DNA of 64,000 nt from Antitrichia curtipendula (Eukaryota > Streptophyta > Bryopsida > Hypnales > Leucodontaceae), in the NCBI GenBank assembly GCA_951230915.1, contig OX579640.1:21038981-21102980 (forward strand), given 5' to 3'. The notes below the pieces were generated by a model, which was not told the DNA's origin, made no database searches, and saw only the letters and a program-made list of their open reading frames with translations. Numbering within the stretch: position 1 is the first letter of the stretch; each line of letters begins with the position of its first letter. Position numbers and translations under genes: made by a program. Shown one piece after another: positions 13,901 to 24,560 of this stretch.

Positions 13901-14600
13901 GAAGTTCTTCTTCTGCCCGGATGACATCGAGCGCTGTGTCAAGGGCTCGCGTCGCAAGTGGATGGACAATTTCTCTGCAAACCAGGAAAGACCTCCTATT
14001 CCTCCTGTGTGGCCCGTAAAGCTTGGCACAAACCTCACTCGCCCGGAGATCTTGAATCTTGAGAATGCCGGCTTTCAATTGCCATAGAAAGAGCACATCA
14101 CTCCAACACGCCTCTTCAACAATTGTGCTCCTCCCCTCGACCTCTCCGAGGTGGACGTTCCATCGAATCCTGACTTTTACCCTGTTTCAAGGAACTCCAA
14201 GTCTACGCAACGCTCCACCCACGTACCATCAGCAAAGCAAATGCAAATGGTTGCGTCCGCTCGTGCTATACAGGGAACCATCTTGAAGGTAACAATGATT
14301 CCTCGTCACGGATTTGGATGTATTATTAGTCTACAATCCAAACCTGCTCCAACACAATCAATTTACCAACTCACAGTGAGCTCCCTCCCCAACTGCACTT
14401 GCCCAGCCTTCAAAGACATGATTACCAAATTTGGCCGCAAGCGACATTTGTTTCTACATTGTAAGCATTTGTACTTCCTCTTTGTCAAGGTCTCTAAGTT
14501 AGATCCTGAAGTGAACTTGTTCATTCATGCCCCAACCTTTAGCTTCAATGAGATTAAATTCATTCTTGAGGGGGGCCTCTTGACACATTCTACCACCTAG
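10941..14600 (+). pseudogene. MULE transposase with SWIM zinc finger
   Basis: Start chosen at ATG 10941 (MASSSIVRAIAEMAEL). A Cys/His-rich region at 11790-12100 (CLGHLQCQNQNC, LICRICKEPPKC, then HIGNHRHP) resembles the GCM1/FLYWCH-like finger often found in MULE transposases. The catalytic core follows at 12480-13060: MFDHVKRVSKWTTMACHVYD supplies the first Asp and FKGFMADSAQANW the second, with FHWTQSLEKHTK after. An intron spans 13067-13154 in phase 0. The C-terminus at 14370-14490 has NCTCPAFKD and LHCKHLYFL, a SWIM finger (CxC...CxH). Lesions: a one-base deletion near 12135 (MPK/ATHSKIVLEASKDF), TAG at 13227-13229 where Trp is expected (HNKWLQ), and TAG at 14085-14087. The copy is therefore inactive. 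Confidence 0.9.
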
Positions 14601-15264
14601 ACTCATTGCCAACTTGGGATTACTTTGTCTTCTTATGGATTTGGTCATTTGTTGATCTCACATGTACTTGCTATCTACTCCCTTGGAAAATAAATTGTCA
14701 TGTTCTATGATTTTTATTCACCTCAAATCATTGCATTACAATAATTGTTGCCATGTGTTTTTCACACTGTCTCACTCTATATGCTAATCCCTAAACCTTT
14801 TATTTCTTTCTCCCAAATTGATTTCCGTTGTGCCAACCTCTTAAATGCTCGTGGCTTCCACTCATCATTTGACCTTGCTAGAATTTGATCCGATCAAAGT
14901 AAACGAATGTTGCTAATTGTTTGGTCCTTCATCCATTCCTTCCATGGTAGTCGATGTGACGATAATCTTCTCATCCTCTCATGAAACAACAAAGTCCTTG
15001 AAGATTCCTCTAAAACCTTGACCTCTTCTTCTAGGTCAACCAAGTTGTCTTCATTGTCCACCTCATTTGTCTTCCACAAAATGTCTGCATTCAAATCAAC
15101 CGCATCCTCTTCCTTTCTCAATCTTCAAACGCACCAATCTCAAAATGTCAATCTCTTTTATTCTTTCTTGACTTCATCCTTCGCATAAGTTCAATTTTGT
15201 GTTACCCAAGTCTCTAATTAAATCACAAGTTTGCGAATTTAGACCTTCATTGTTTTTTGGGCCC
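14601..15264. other. 3' flank of the transposase gene inside the MULE, no supported gene
   Basis: A+T-rich sequence between the transposase stop and the right terminal repeats. One minus-strand open frame (14894-15121, about 75 residues, acidic with LVDLEEEVKVLEESSRTLL, coiled-coil-like) could be an exon of a third small gene, but no splice context or family match supports it. Confidence 0.4.
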
Positions 15265-15574
15265 TCAAATTCCACGGTGATAGGTCACAAAAATTAATTA
15301 TTTTGTATTTCTTGGGTCTTAAACTAAAACAAAAGTTTCAAAATTTAGATGCCCACTGATTTTTTTACCCCTTAATTCCACGGTAATAGGTCATAAAAAT
15401 TTACTATTTCTTAGAGAATCTTGAATATTCTTTAAAATATTCAAATTTGTCAATAATAAAATCTATAAATAATAATAAAAAAGAACTTTTTTACTTTCTG
15501 GCTGCTCTGCGCTCTCTAAATTTGCGCTCTCCGCTCTTCGCTCTCTGCTCACTACTCACATAGCAGTGTCGTCC
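15265..15574. repeat. right terminal and subterminal repeats of the MULE
   Basis: Two copies of AATTCCACGGTRATAGGTCA (near 15272 and 15375) precede an A+T-rich stretch and then a GCTCT-rich terminus (15509-15560) ending CTACTCACATAGC and GTCGTCC. It mirrors the left end at 2785-3060 in reverse orientation. The same terminus type is found at 26390-26444 and in the MITEs at 35 and 46 kb. Confidence 0.8.
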
Positions 15575-15584
15575 TAAGCTCGGC
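15575..15584. repeat. right target-site duplication of the 12.8-kb MULE
   Basis: Perfect second copy of the 10-bp TAAGCTCGGC found at 2775-2784. The absence of any mismatch argues for a fairly recent insertion. Confidence 0.93.
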
Positions 15585-15663
15585 TCATGCCCAGGCACCC
15601 CAAGCCTTGCGCAGAAACCTCCAGACCCTGCGACCCCAGCTTCACTCTCGGCACCTTCGCCAT
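15575..15663 (-). pseudogene. aldo-keto reductase exon 1a (N-terminus), separated by MULE insertion
   Basis: This piece encodes the first 29 residues and two bases of codon 30 of the reductase. It starts with ATG at 15663 (MAKVPRVKLGSQGLEVSAQG), the typical KLGSQGLEVS N-terminus of the family. The frame stops at the MULE border and continues in phase at 2774 (RAYGTSKTQEEV) once the element and one copy of its target duplication are removed. The 89 bases here plus 124 bases at 2651-2774 give exactly 71 codons up to the exon 1 donor. Upstream lie about 300 bp of 5' flank and then the LINE. Confidence 0.9.
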
Positions 15664-15683
15664 CGCTGAATCTCGCTCTCCGA

Positions 15684-15722
15684 AAAGATTGCAATCAGAA
15701 AAGATTGCAATCAGAAAAAATT
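15684..15722. repeat. 16-bp short tandem repeat upstream of the reductase start
   Basis: GATTGCAATCAGAAAA is repeated about two and a half times. It lies just 5' of the AKR ATG (15663, minus strand), so in its leader or proximal promoter. Confidence 0.7.
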
Positions 15723-15974
15723 GCCACACTGAGAAAGATGGGAACAGCCAACAGGTTGCTTACTATTTTCGTGCGTGGGAGTGAGGGAATGCCTGAAAGG
15801 TCTGAATCAGATTTTGTTCTAAAACACTTGTCAATGGGAACTTTCCATAAAATTATAATGTCATGATTCCGTAGATCAGTGTAGGATATGACAAGACATT
15901 TGGTTGTTTCTGCTGGTCCTTCCTGTTTATTGGCTCTGTCCTTGGACAGAGACTATGCCGGCATCGACTCAGCA

Positions 15975-15991
15975 TCAACTTTGGTTTCTAA
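15975..15991. repeat. left target-site duplication of the LINE
   Basis: TCAACTTTGGTTTCTAA here is repeated exactly at 28569-28585. L1-type insertions make variable duplications of about 7-20 bp. LINE homology starts about 25 bp downstream. Confidence 0.8.
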
Positions 15992-17536
15992 GCAACTGCG
16001 ACCGAGCAACTGCTAACGCACAAGGCGCCCGGTGAGGATCGCCTGCCAACAGAATTCTTTAAAGAATTCTCGGAAATTACCAGTCCAGCGCTTGCCGAAC
16101 TGGCTCAAGAGATGAAGGCAACCGGCTACCTTCAACCGAGCATCAAAAAGGGCAAAATTGTTTTGATCCCCAAACCAGGTAACCCTCAGCTCGTTACTAA
16201 CTATAGACCAATCACACTGCTCAATTCGGCATACAAGATACAGGCCAAACTACTTGCCTCTCGATTGAAGCCAATGCTCCCCAGCATTATCCGGCACTCG
16301 CAGACAGGTTTCGTTCCAGGTAGGAGTATCTTAGATAACATATTCGCGGCTGAAGAATCGATGGAGTGGGCGATAGAATCGCAGCAAACACTCATCCTTA
16401 TGCTCCTAGACTACGAGAAAGCATTTGACCGGGTCAATTGGACCTTTCTCCAGGCAGTTATGGCCAAGCTAGGGTTTGACGAAGTGTTTATCAATTGGAC
16501 AGCCTCCCTCTATCAAGAAGCTCAGTCCACAATCATGGTTAACGGGGAGGCCAACCCGGCATTTACACTAGGGCGCGCAGTCAGACAAGGCTGTCCACTC
16601 GCGCCCTACCTATATCTATTGGTAGCCGACGTACTTGGGTATATGATGCAAGACCCACTCTACGAAGTTCAAGGTCTAAAACTGCCAGACGGGACAACAA
16701 GCCTCGAAATGCTGTTCGCGGATGACACCTCGATGTCTCTACTCGGCACTAAAAGCAACCTCGATAAAGCAATGAAGGTCCTCGACAGATATTGCGCAGC
16801 CTCGGGGAGCAAAATCAATTGGCACAAAACATACCTGATCTGGGCGGCACTCAAGGAGCAAACTTGGACCTGGGGCGAGGAACTAGGCGCCAACTGGTTA
16901 CAACAAGGGGATAGTTGCAGATACCTAGGGGTCCCAATGGGGTTCAGAGTGCCACAAAGAGTGAGAAACGAAAAAGTTCTCACGATAGTTAGAGACGCCC
17001 TAATTTATTGGAGCACAAAAGCTCTGTCTCAGGCGGGACGATTACTTATCGCTAATCAGGCGATTCTCGCATCCCTCTGGTACCTTGCATCTACAGCCGA
17101 TCTAGGTCTAAAAACTCTCAAAATCACACATGGGTTGATTAGAGACTACCTCTGGTCCGGTTGAAAGGAGGGACGTATAAGAGCAAGAGTGGCGTGGAAC
17201 TCGGCTATAGCACCTCTCACACACGGAGGGATTAAGATTATCAACCCTATCGCTCAGACTCAAGCACTATTGGCAAAATTCATGCTAAGAGGATTACAAG
17301 AGGGGGGAGGAACGTGGAGGACGCTACTCCAACACCGAGTGAACACGCTGCGACCGGCAGGAGCAGGCAAGTGGCCACCTGGGCAAAATTGGCTCATGAC
17401 GGCTACCAAAATAAAGCAAGTAGGGTCAAATCTTTGGGGAGCTATCTGGCGATCGTGGTGCACGATACAAACAGGAGTCCAACAGATAGAACCCCTCACC
17501 ATGGAGGAACTCATGCACCAGCCTCTCTTCGGGAAT
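15992..17536 (+). pseudogene. 5'-truncated LINE, reverse transcriptase part
   Basis: L1-type non-LTR retrotransposon ORF2. Homology begins with THKAPGEDRLPTEFFKEF, so the endonuclease domain is missing by 5' truncation. Reverse transcriptase landmarks follow in order: YRPITLLNSAYKI, QTGFVPGRSILDN, LDYEKAFDRVNW, RQGCPLAPYLY, the catalytic MLFADDTS, then SKINWHKT and YLGVPMG. A TGA at 17162-17164 breaks the frame (LWSG*KEGRIRARVAWN), best explained as Trp lost by G-to-A. The frame then continues to GGGAAT at 17536, where the 8.9-kb MULE relative is inserted, and resumes at 26455. Confidence 0.92.
17527..17536. repeat. left target-site duplication of the 8.9-kb MULE-family element
   Basis: CTTCGGGAAT here equals 26445-26454. 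Length 10 bp, as for the 12.8-kb element. It belongs to LINE ORF2 coding sequence. Confidence 0.88.
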
Positions 17537-18175
17537 GGGGAATGCTGTCGCATGAGCGTAGAGCAGGGATTTAAAGTAATTTTTTTTTAAATTTTAGAGT
17601 TGAGAAATGTGAAGACCTATGACCGCGATTGTTGAGGACCTAAAACCGTGCAAGAAATAGGTGCATACAATTGAGTAGATGTCAAGCCAAAATAATTCAA
17701 TTAATATAATTTGACTCTTTGAGTCCTCTATATTGTATGTAATGTCCATATTGAACTTGTTATACAATAGAAGTATAAAGAATACCTTAGTTTGAATTGG
17801 AAATCAATGAAATAAAAACAAGCATCGACTATATGAGTCTTCCTACTAAAATCTAACTTATGGTGAATTAATGAAAACTAAAACCTAATAGATGAAGATA
17901 AAAGAGGAAATCCATAGATTTGTCAATACTATGTACTAATGATATATATGGCAATAAATATTAAAAGTATATGTATCCTTAAATGAAATTGTTTGTTTTA
18001 TTTTGTTTGTTGCTTTGAGATCTCAAGAATTGTGCACCTCCTGTTACATTCTTAATACTGTGAGAAAGTTCTCTATGAAGAGGGGGTGCATGGACTTTAT
18101 TTTATGGCGTCTGGACTCACAATAGAAAAGATACTGAATTTTAAAGTTTTTATGAATTAAAAAATTAAAAAATTA

Positions 18176-18743
18176 CTCCCTCCGTCCCAAAATGTTCTTC
18201 CTGTTGGCCTTCATTTTTTGTCCCAAAATGATCTTCCTGTTGTACTTTGTGAGCTGCAAATTGGTCAAATTTAACTTTTGGTTGTTCTCTAGGACTAACA
18301 AAACAATTCCAAGCGATAGTTCCCCCTCCATCTATGCAATCACTAATCAAAAGACAAATAAAATGGTTGAAGGGGTCAATCAACACTTTTTGTTTTTATT
18401 TTTTGCATCTCTTTGAATATTATCTAATTGAAGGAAATGAAGGTTTTGGGAGGCAAAATATAGGTCCACATATGGTCTTTGACTTATACTAACCACCCAC
18501 AAAATGACGATCTCACACTCAATAATTAAATAACCACTGGTGCTCTTTGAAAATACCCAAAAAATTTCACTTTTCAATAATTCAAAACTACACTTTAAAA
18601 AGGGCTTCAGAACTCAAAGTTTCAAGGGCAATAGGAGTACACCAAACTCCATATGTAGTGCAAAACAGGCTTTAAAAATGTTATTTTTAGTCTTAATCCG
18701 GAACATTTTGTCTAACAGGAAGATCATTTCGGGACGGAGGGAG
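18176..18743. mobile_element. Stowaway-like MITE, 568 bp
   Basis: The ends CTCCCTCCGTCCCAAAATG and its complement GGGACGGAGGGAG are the classic Stowaway (Tc1/mariner) termini, flanked by TA on both sides (18174-18175, 18744-18745). The left terminal segment (CCCAAAATG-TCTTCCTGTTG) is present twice, at 18186 and 18222. No coding sequence. Confidence 0.9.
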
Positions 18744-19929
18744 TACTATTATTTTTATTTCATTATATTGTGGCAATGACACACGGCTACACTAGTATAG
18801 TGTTAAATGACATTTATATTATGTATAGATAATTAAAAGTCAACTATAAATCAAGTATTTTTTTAAGGTGTCCTAAGTAAGTGGCTCATTAGGTTCCTTT
18901 CATTGTGATTTCACTCTTTAGTCAAAAGCTTATTGAATTCTTGAAATTTTAGCATTCCATATGTTTTGATACAATGTATCTCATGAATCAATTTGCCTTT
19001 ATACAATTAGTCTCAATGCATAGTAAAGGGAAAAACTCTTCACACTAATGAAGTCTTAAAGCACAACTCAAGCTACTATTTATTAGATTATAGAGATTTA
19101 AAAACAAGGTACATGCAAAATATTTTTTATATACTTTTGTCACTTATAGTATCTTATAAATAAATTGCTTTGATAGGTTTAAATAAATTGGATCCTACCC
19201 AATATAGCAAAGTTGACTTGTTTGGTTTAAATCCTTGTGGTGTAGGTTGTTTTTACCTTATGTATATGGATTTTTTCCTCAACAAAAAACATGTGATCAC
19301 TTAAAATAGATTTTGTTCCATTAGAAATACTTGAGTCTCAAATGTTTGGTTCAATCTTTTATACATTATGCACATTGATAATATTAATAAGTAATAACCT
19401 CATTTATTATAAACTAAATTATATCTCTACAATTGTTTAGCTATGATATAGATTTGGATGACATATGACTAATTTAATTCCATCATCAGTTACCTTTATT
19501 TTTATTGACTATTAGATCATTGACCATATTATTTGATTGAACATGATCTTTTTTTGAAATTGAAGGTGAGGTATGATTGAAGTTAACAACAAAAATTGAA
19601 GATTTATTGCATCTTGACTAAGACTATTTTAAAGTTTGAAGCATTTATTAACTACAAGATACAAATCTATAAGTCTCTGAAGCAACTAAAACTTAATTTT
19701 TTCTTAAAACAAACAAAAATCAACTTGTAGATTCAAAATCCAATTCAATAACAAGAAGGTCAATATTGACTACAAGAAAGAAACCTTGACATCCAAAAGA
19801 CTTTTGTCAAAAACTACATCATTTTAAAGAACATTAAAATAAATTCTCCAAGCCATTCTAGCATAGTCAAAGTCCAACCTGTTAAATTCTTTCACCAAAT
19901 CTCAAGCACTAAGATAAATGAATTCAATG

Positions 19930-21690
19930 ATTTGGTCTTACTACAGTGGAGTCCAATAACCTTACAAATTGCCTATTGTATCATTCAAAGAATTTTGTAT
20001 AATATAATATAGAATTAGCATTTTTTGTCTTAGTTAACCCCTAACTACCTGGGCGACCATATATGGTTGACCTGAAATTTCAGGCTCATTTTGCACTGGG
20101 CAGTTAAAAACGTTTGACCGTTTTTAAAAATTTTACGGGCAGTTTTGAGGGTTAACTATTGAAAACTTTCATTTTTCACTGAAAAAGGTTAATATTTGAT
20201 TTTCTAGAGGTCCTCAACTACATATATGTACCATTAGTGAAGAGTAAAGCTTGCCAATTTTACTTCATTTCTCAGTTTTGAACAAAGCTCATCAATTTCA
20301 CTTGATTTGAGATCTAAAAAATTGTACGTATTCATTTGCTTTGAAAATGGTCCCAATGGAAAGAGTAAAGTGTTTTCGTGATTTTCACCGTTTGAAAATT
20401 TAAACATGCAAGTGTTGATTTGGAGTTTTTTGCAATTTCCACTTATCAAACAAAATTGCATTCCAACAATTACAAGGTCAACTGTATAATGAGTTTGATA
20501 GCTTTTCATGTGAAATTAAGTTTTTTGAAAGTGCATTTTAGTGTACTAACACTATTTGTAGTTGTTCATGTCACCTCCCATCCCAAAAAACTTTTATATG
20601 CAAATTTCAGCAACATAGTGGAGAGGGACAGCACACTAAAAATAAAATGCATACTTTTCTTTTGTTATAATCTCACAACTCCTATTGAATTTTATACTCA
20701 AAATTGGTATACATACTAACAAGCAAGCTCTAGAAACATCTATGCGGTCAGATTTTGAAAAAAATAAATTTTTCTTCATGGGGGATAACTACTCTCCTAT
20801 GCTCTTTTTTCATAGGAAAAACACCCTTGGAAAGGCTTAGGCACTTAGGGGTTAAGTAAGATTTGGTTTGTATGCAATTCCAATCAAGTATACTAATTTT
20901 TAATTTCAAAAAAATAAAATTTCATTTTTAGTGAATTATTTCATTTGTTTCATTTCATATTCATGATTTTTTATAATAATTGATTGAAAAACATTGGTGA
21001 TGAATTTTTAAAAATTGATTGCATAGATATGTAGGAAACACCCATATATATGTCTTTCCTTCAACAAGCATCTCCATAAAAGTTTCGAAATTCCCTCTAT
21101 AGAATTTTTAATGTTACTTTGTCAAAAATCCAAAATGCCTACATTTTGTAAATGAATATATCTATATGAATTAGATTTTGGCAAATCAATTGTACCGTTA
21201 TGTCCAATTGTCAAAAATTAGTTGCAATGTGAAGGTCAAATAGCAAAATCTAATCACAATAAAGTAATATATATTTTACAAAATTTAGGCATGTCACCTC
21301 AAGAATCAAATATTTATAGAGGGAATTCTAAATTCTTTTGGAGATGCTTGTTGAAGGAAATATGTGAGTACGGATGTTTCCTACATATTCATGCAATCAA
21401 ATTTTAAAAATTCATGCAATCAAAAAGTTCATCACCAATGTTTTTCAATCAATTATCATATAAAACCATAAATATTCAATGAAACAAATCAAATAAAAAA
21501 TTCATCCAAAATGGAATTTTGGTTTTCTGAAGTTGAGAATTGGTATGCTTGATTGGAATTGTATAAGAATTAAATGTTACTTATGCAAAACAAAAATGCC
21601 AATTGTATACTATATAATGTAAAATTCTTTGAATGGCACAATAGGCAGTTTGTATGATTATTGGACTTGATTGTACAACCACACTTTTTG
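19930..21690. repeat. large inverted repeat, arms of about 400-450 bp, interrupted on the left
   Basis: Sequence from about 20860 to 21190 pairs with 21240-21590 in reverse complement, with a spacer of about 50 bp (for example AACAAGCATCTCC at 21063 against GGAGATGCTTGTT at 21341). Pairing continues outside: 19945-20030 matches 21590-21675. The gap between the left blocks (20038-20851) is a TTAA element absent from the right arm. The arms have diverged, so it is old. It may be a foldback-type element or an inverted duplication. Confidence 0.8.
20038..20851. mobile_element. 814-bp element with TTAA target site and CCCCTAA ends
   Basis: It starts CCCCTAACTACCTGGGCGAC and ends with the complement of CCCCTAAGTGCCTAAGCC. 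TTAA flanks it at 20034-20037 and 20852-20855. The right arm of the surrounding inverted repeat lacks this insert, which supports its borders. TTAA duplication and CCC-starting ends are typical of piggyBac-type elements, but no transposase is present, so that link is inference. Confidence 0.65.
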
Positions 21691-22453
21691 CACTAAAGCT
21701 CCATCTCAAGTCTTAGATCCATTTTTATACCATTTCAAATAATCCTTCTTTAATTTAAATTGTGTAGAAAAATATGCAATTTTTTAGCCTTTTAGATGTT
21801 GTCATTGGCGTTCACTGAACTCTACTTTGCACCAATAGGTATACTTAACAAGTTGTCAACCACCAAAATTCTACTCAAAATTTATAAAACAAAATAAATA
21901 ATAATTTTATTTTTCTTTGTATGTTCACTTCATCAACACAAAACCTATTTATCTTGTTAGGTCTTCTAAGAGATTTCAAGTTCTATTGATTATATAAAAC
22001 TAATATTTTTATAGATAATAATATTATACCAACATGTACCTTTATATCATTGTCAACCTCCAACATTCTTTTTACTTTAATAATCTTTTTTACTAATTCT
22101 TACTGCAATCCTTTGTGAATAATTTGTCAACAAGTATCCTTGGAACTTGCAATTTAAAAAAAAAGATTTAAAAAAAGATTTAAATAATATTTTTGTAAAT
22201 TAAATTTTTGAATACAACTCCAAGGACTCAAAATGCAATTGCAGAGTTCAATTTTTCTTTTCAATTTTAGGTATTATATATATGCATATATTTATTTTAT
22301 TATCACTTCAAAAAAAATTGCAACAAGAGTTTAGACTTTGTAAAGACCTAAATGGCATTAGCAATATCCCTATAGAGACTACCTTGCAACTTTTTGCAAA
22401 AGAATATTTGTTTTGTTTTGTTTTCTTAAATTTATAATAGAATTGTAGCTATA

Positions 22454-22645
22454 TTTGGGGGCCCTTTGAGACCTCGTCGGCACCGACGGTATTCCAAGGG
22501 GTCCCTGGGTGCAGCTGAAAAAAAAAAAATGAAAAAAAAAAAAAAAAAAAAAAAAAAGTTTTTTTTTTTTTTTTTTTTTTCCAGCTGCACTCAAGGACCC
22601 CTTGGAATACCGTCGGTGCCAACGAGGTCTCAAAGGGCCCCAAAG
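22454..22645. repeat. long hairpin with poly(A)/poly(T) core
   Basis: Left arm 22454-22517 (TTTGGGGGCCCTTTGAGACC, ending GGTGCAGCTG) and right arm 22582-22645 are near-perfect reverse complements. The middle is an almost uninterrupted A tract (22518-22557) followed by a T tract (22559-22580), which also pair. Each arm contains the inner palindrome GTCGGCACCGAC or a close variant. Sequencing through this stem is error-prone, so tract lengths are uncertain. Confidence 0.85.
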
Positions 22646-22704
22646 TACAGCTGCAATTTTCAAGTTTAATTTTTTAATTTTTAATTTTTATTTAAATATA
22701 GTTT

Positions 22705-24560
22705 GCAGCTGTACCCAAGCCCCCCTAAGACTACCGTCGGTAACGACACTATTTCCATGGGACCCTAGGTGCAGTTGTTGTTTTCTAAAAAATGTTTCTA
22801 AAAATTATTTTTCAAGATTATTTAGTTATTTTTGTAAAAATACTACACAACATTTAAAGACTTGAAATGTAATTGCTGTTCTTTCTTTCTTTTTTGAAAC
22901 AAACGGTGAGATTTTGAAAAAAATAAGAATACAATTGAGACTGATTTTCTAGGAAGGGTCACTAGATTGAAGGTAGGAGGAAAGAATTTTTGCCTAGAGG
23001 TGTAAAGCCCGCCACTATAGAATATCCTATTTGAACACAAAGTATTGCTAATTTCAATTTGTATAAAGGCATGATGGTCATTACCACTCTCATCAGTGAA
23101 GCTATAAATGTGAATTTTACTAGCCATTCTTGTGTAAATTGTGTCCCTTTAAGCAAAGAGGGAGATTCTAATGGAGTTGATAGTTTTATCAGTGATGAAT
23201 AATCTTCATCTAGCACACCAAATTTGCCTTAAGATAGTAATCTTTAGAAGGTCCTAAGTTACATTTAGGGCATGAATGCAAGGAAGATATGTAGCAACAT
23301 TGTCACACTTTCTAGAAGGAATGTCAATGAAAGGTTCTCCTTAGGAAAGTGTAAGTGTTGTTTTGAAGTAAATAAATAAAATATAAAATCAACTATTGTT
23401 TATGGAGGTTGTAGTTTTTGTCAAGGACTCATAAGGATGATGTCTTTTTCAACAATAATCCTACAGTGAAGGCCTAACTATAGTTGCAACTTTCAAAATT
23501 ATATGTGACTTTTTTTAATGATTTTAATTTTTTCAATTTTGTTTATCGGACTATGGGCCCTTTAGGAACCCTATTGGTATCAATAAGCTCTCCACAATCC
23601 TAAATTCCTACAACAAGTTTTTAAGGTTTTAAGATTTTATATATTTTTTTGGTGTTTTTTTGGACAAGAATATTGAAGGATTCCAAGCCTTGTAGGGACC
23701 TTGGTCAATATTGACAAGTATTTTTGAAGATTGTATTCTAAGAACAATTTATCTTTGAATAAATTTTTTTTCTTTTATAATTTTTTTTTGAAAAATGTTG
23801 TTGGTCCCAAGTCTCATAGTGCATTATTTGGCACTTGCGTCATCTTTACTTGCAACATTAGTATTCAAAGATAAAGTATATTGATTTCTGAAATTTTTAT
23901 GTTGCAATGCCATGTCTTTTTAGTATACCTTTTTGAACCAATAGAAATCCTTACAAATGATTGCAACATTCTTTTATTTTAAATTTGTAGTCTCCTAAAG
24001 TAGCTTGTCAATATGGACACTTTCCCTTCTTTGAAAGATTGAAGATGAACAATTTTATTTTAAAATTATTTAAAATTTTAATTATTTAATACATATGAAT
24101 GAATTTTTGTTGTCTCTAGTACAAGTTAAAGTAAGACTCTAGAGTGCCAAAAGAAAAAGTATTTTATAAAGAAGATGTAAAAAAGTTGATACTTTTACAT
24201 TTTTTTGAATTTAGGGGGGTCTCCAAATATAACTACATTAGATGTTTTTTGGGAGGTCTAGAGGGTCATTTTAGGCCTGTTTCCCCTACTGTTCCTGTCC
24301 AATGAAAGAATGGCTTGTTGTTAGAAAAATAAAAAATTCTAAAAAAAATTAAAAAATTAAAAAATAGTTCTTAACATGATAAAAGAAGTTGGAAATTTTT
24401 ATTTTTATTTATTTTTATTTATTTTTTAGATGGTCGAAGTTGGCCATGTTAGACTGCAACAATGGCGTTGCTCTCTTGTTCCTGCAGCTATGATAACTCA
24501 GAGCCCTCTAGACCCCCAAAATCTCCTCTAATGGGAATGTTAAATTGTTGATAGGTACTA
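22705..24560. repeat. diverged units related to the 22.45-kb hairpin arms
   Basis: A third, more diverged unit bounded by CAGCTG and CAGTTG lies at 22707-22780 (TACCGTCGGTAACGACAC). More remote copies seem to lie near 23555-23605 (GGGCCCTTTAGGAACCC, ATTGGTATCAAT), 23678-23722 (GGTCAATATTGAC) and 24470-24530. Each has a short central palindrome. The remaining sequence is A+T-rich with no supported gene. Confidence 0.45.

Larger units (their letters stand above)
2785..15574. mobile_element. 12,790-bp Mutator-like element carrying transposase and ParB-methyltransferase-like genes
   Basis: The element starts GGGAAACTTAGTAGTGTGAG and ends with the complement of GGACGACACTGCTATGTGAG, flanked by perfect 10-bp target duplications. 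Both ends continue into tracts of degenerate GCTCT-type heptamers, followed inward by repeats of ATTCCACGGTAATAGGT in inverted orientation. Inside are a plus-strand MULE transposase gene (10941-14600) and a minus-strand ParB and methyltransferase-like gene (3326-8684 or 3326-10221), divergently arranged around about 0.7 kb. The insertion site, read from the interrupted reductase exon, confirms both ends to the base. Both genes are damaged here, so this copy is probably not autonomous, but it defines what a complete element carries. Confidence 0.9.

Noticed and set aside
22466..22669. Lysine- and phenylalanine-rich open frames on both strands
   Set aside because: They are translations of the poly(A)/poly(T) hairpin core.
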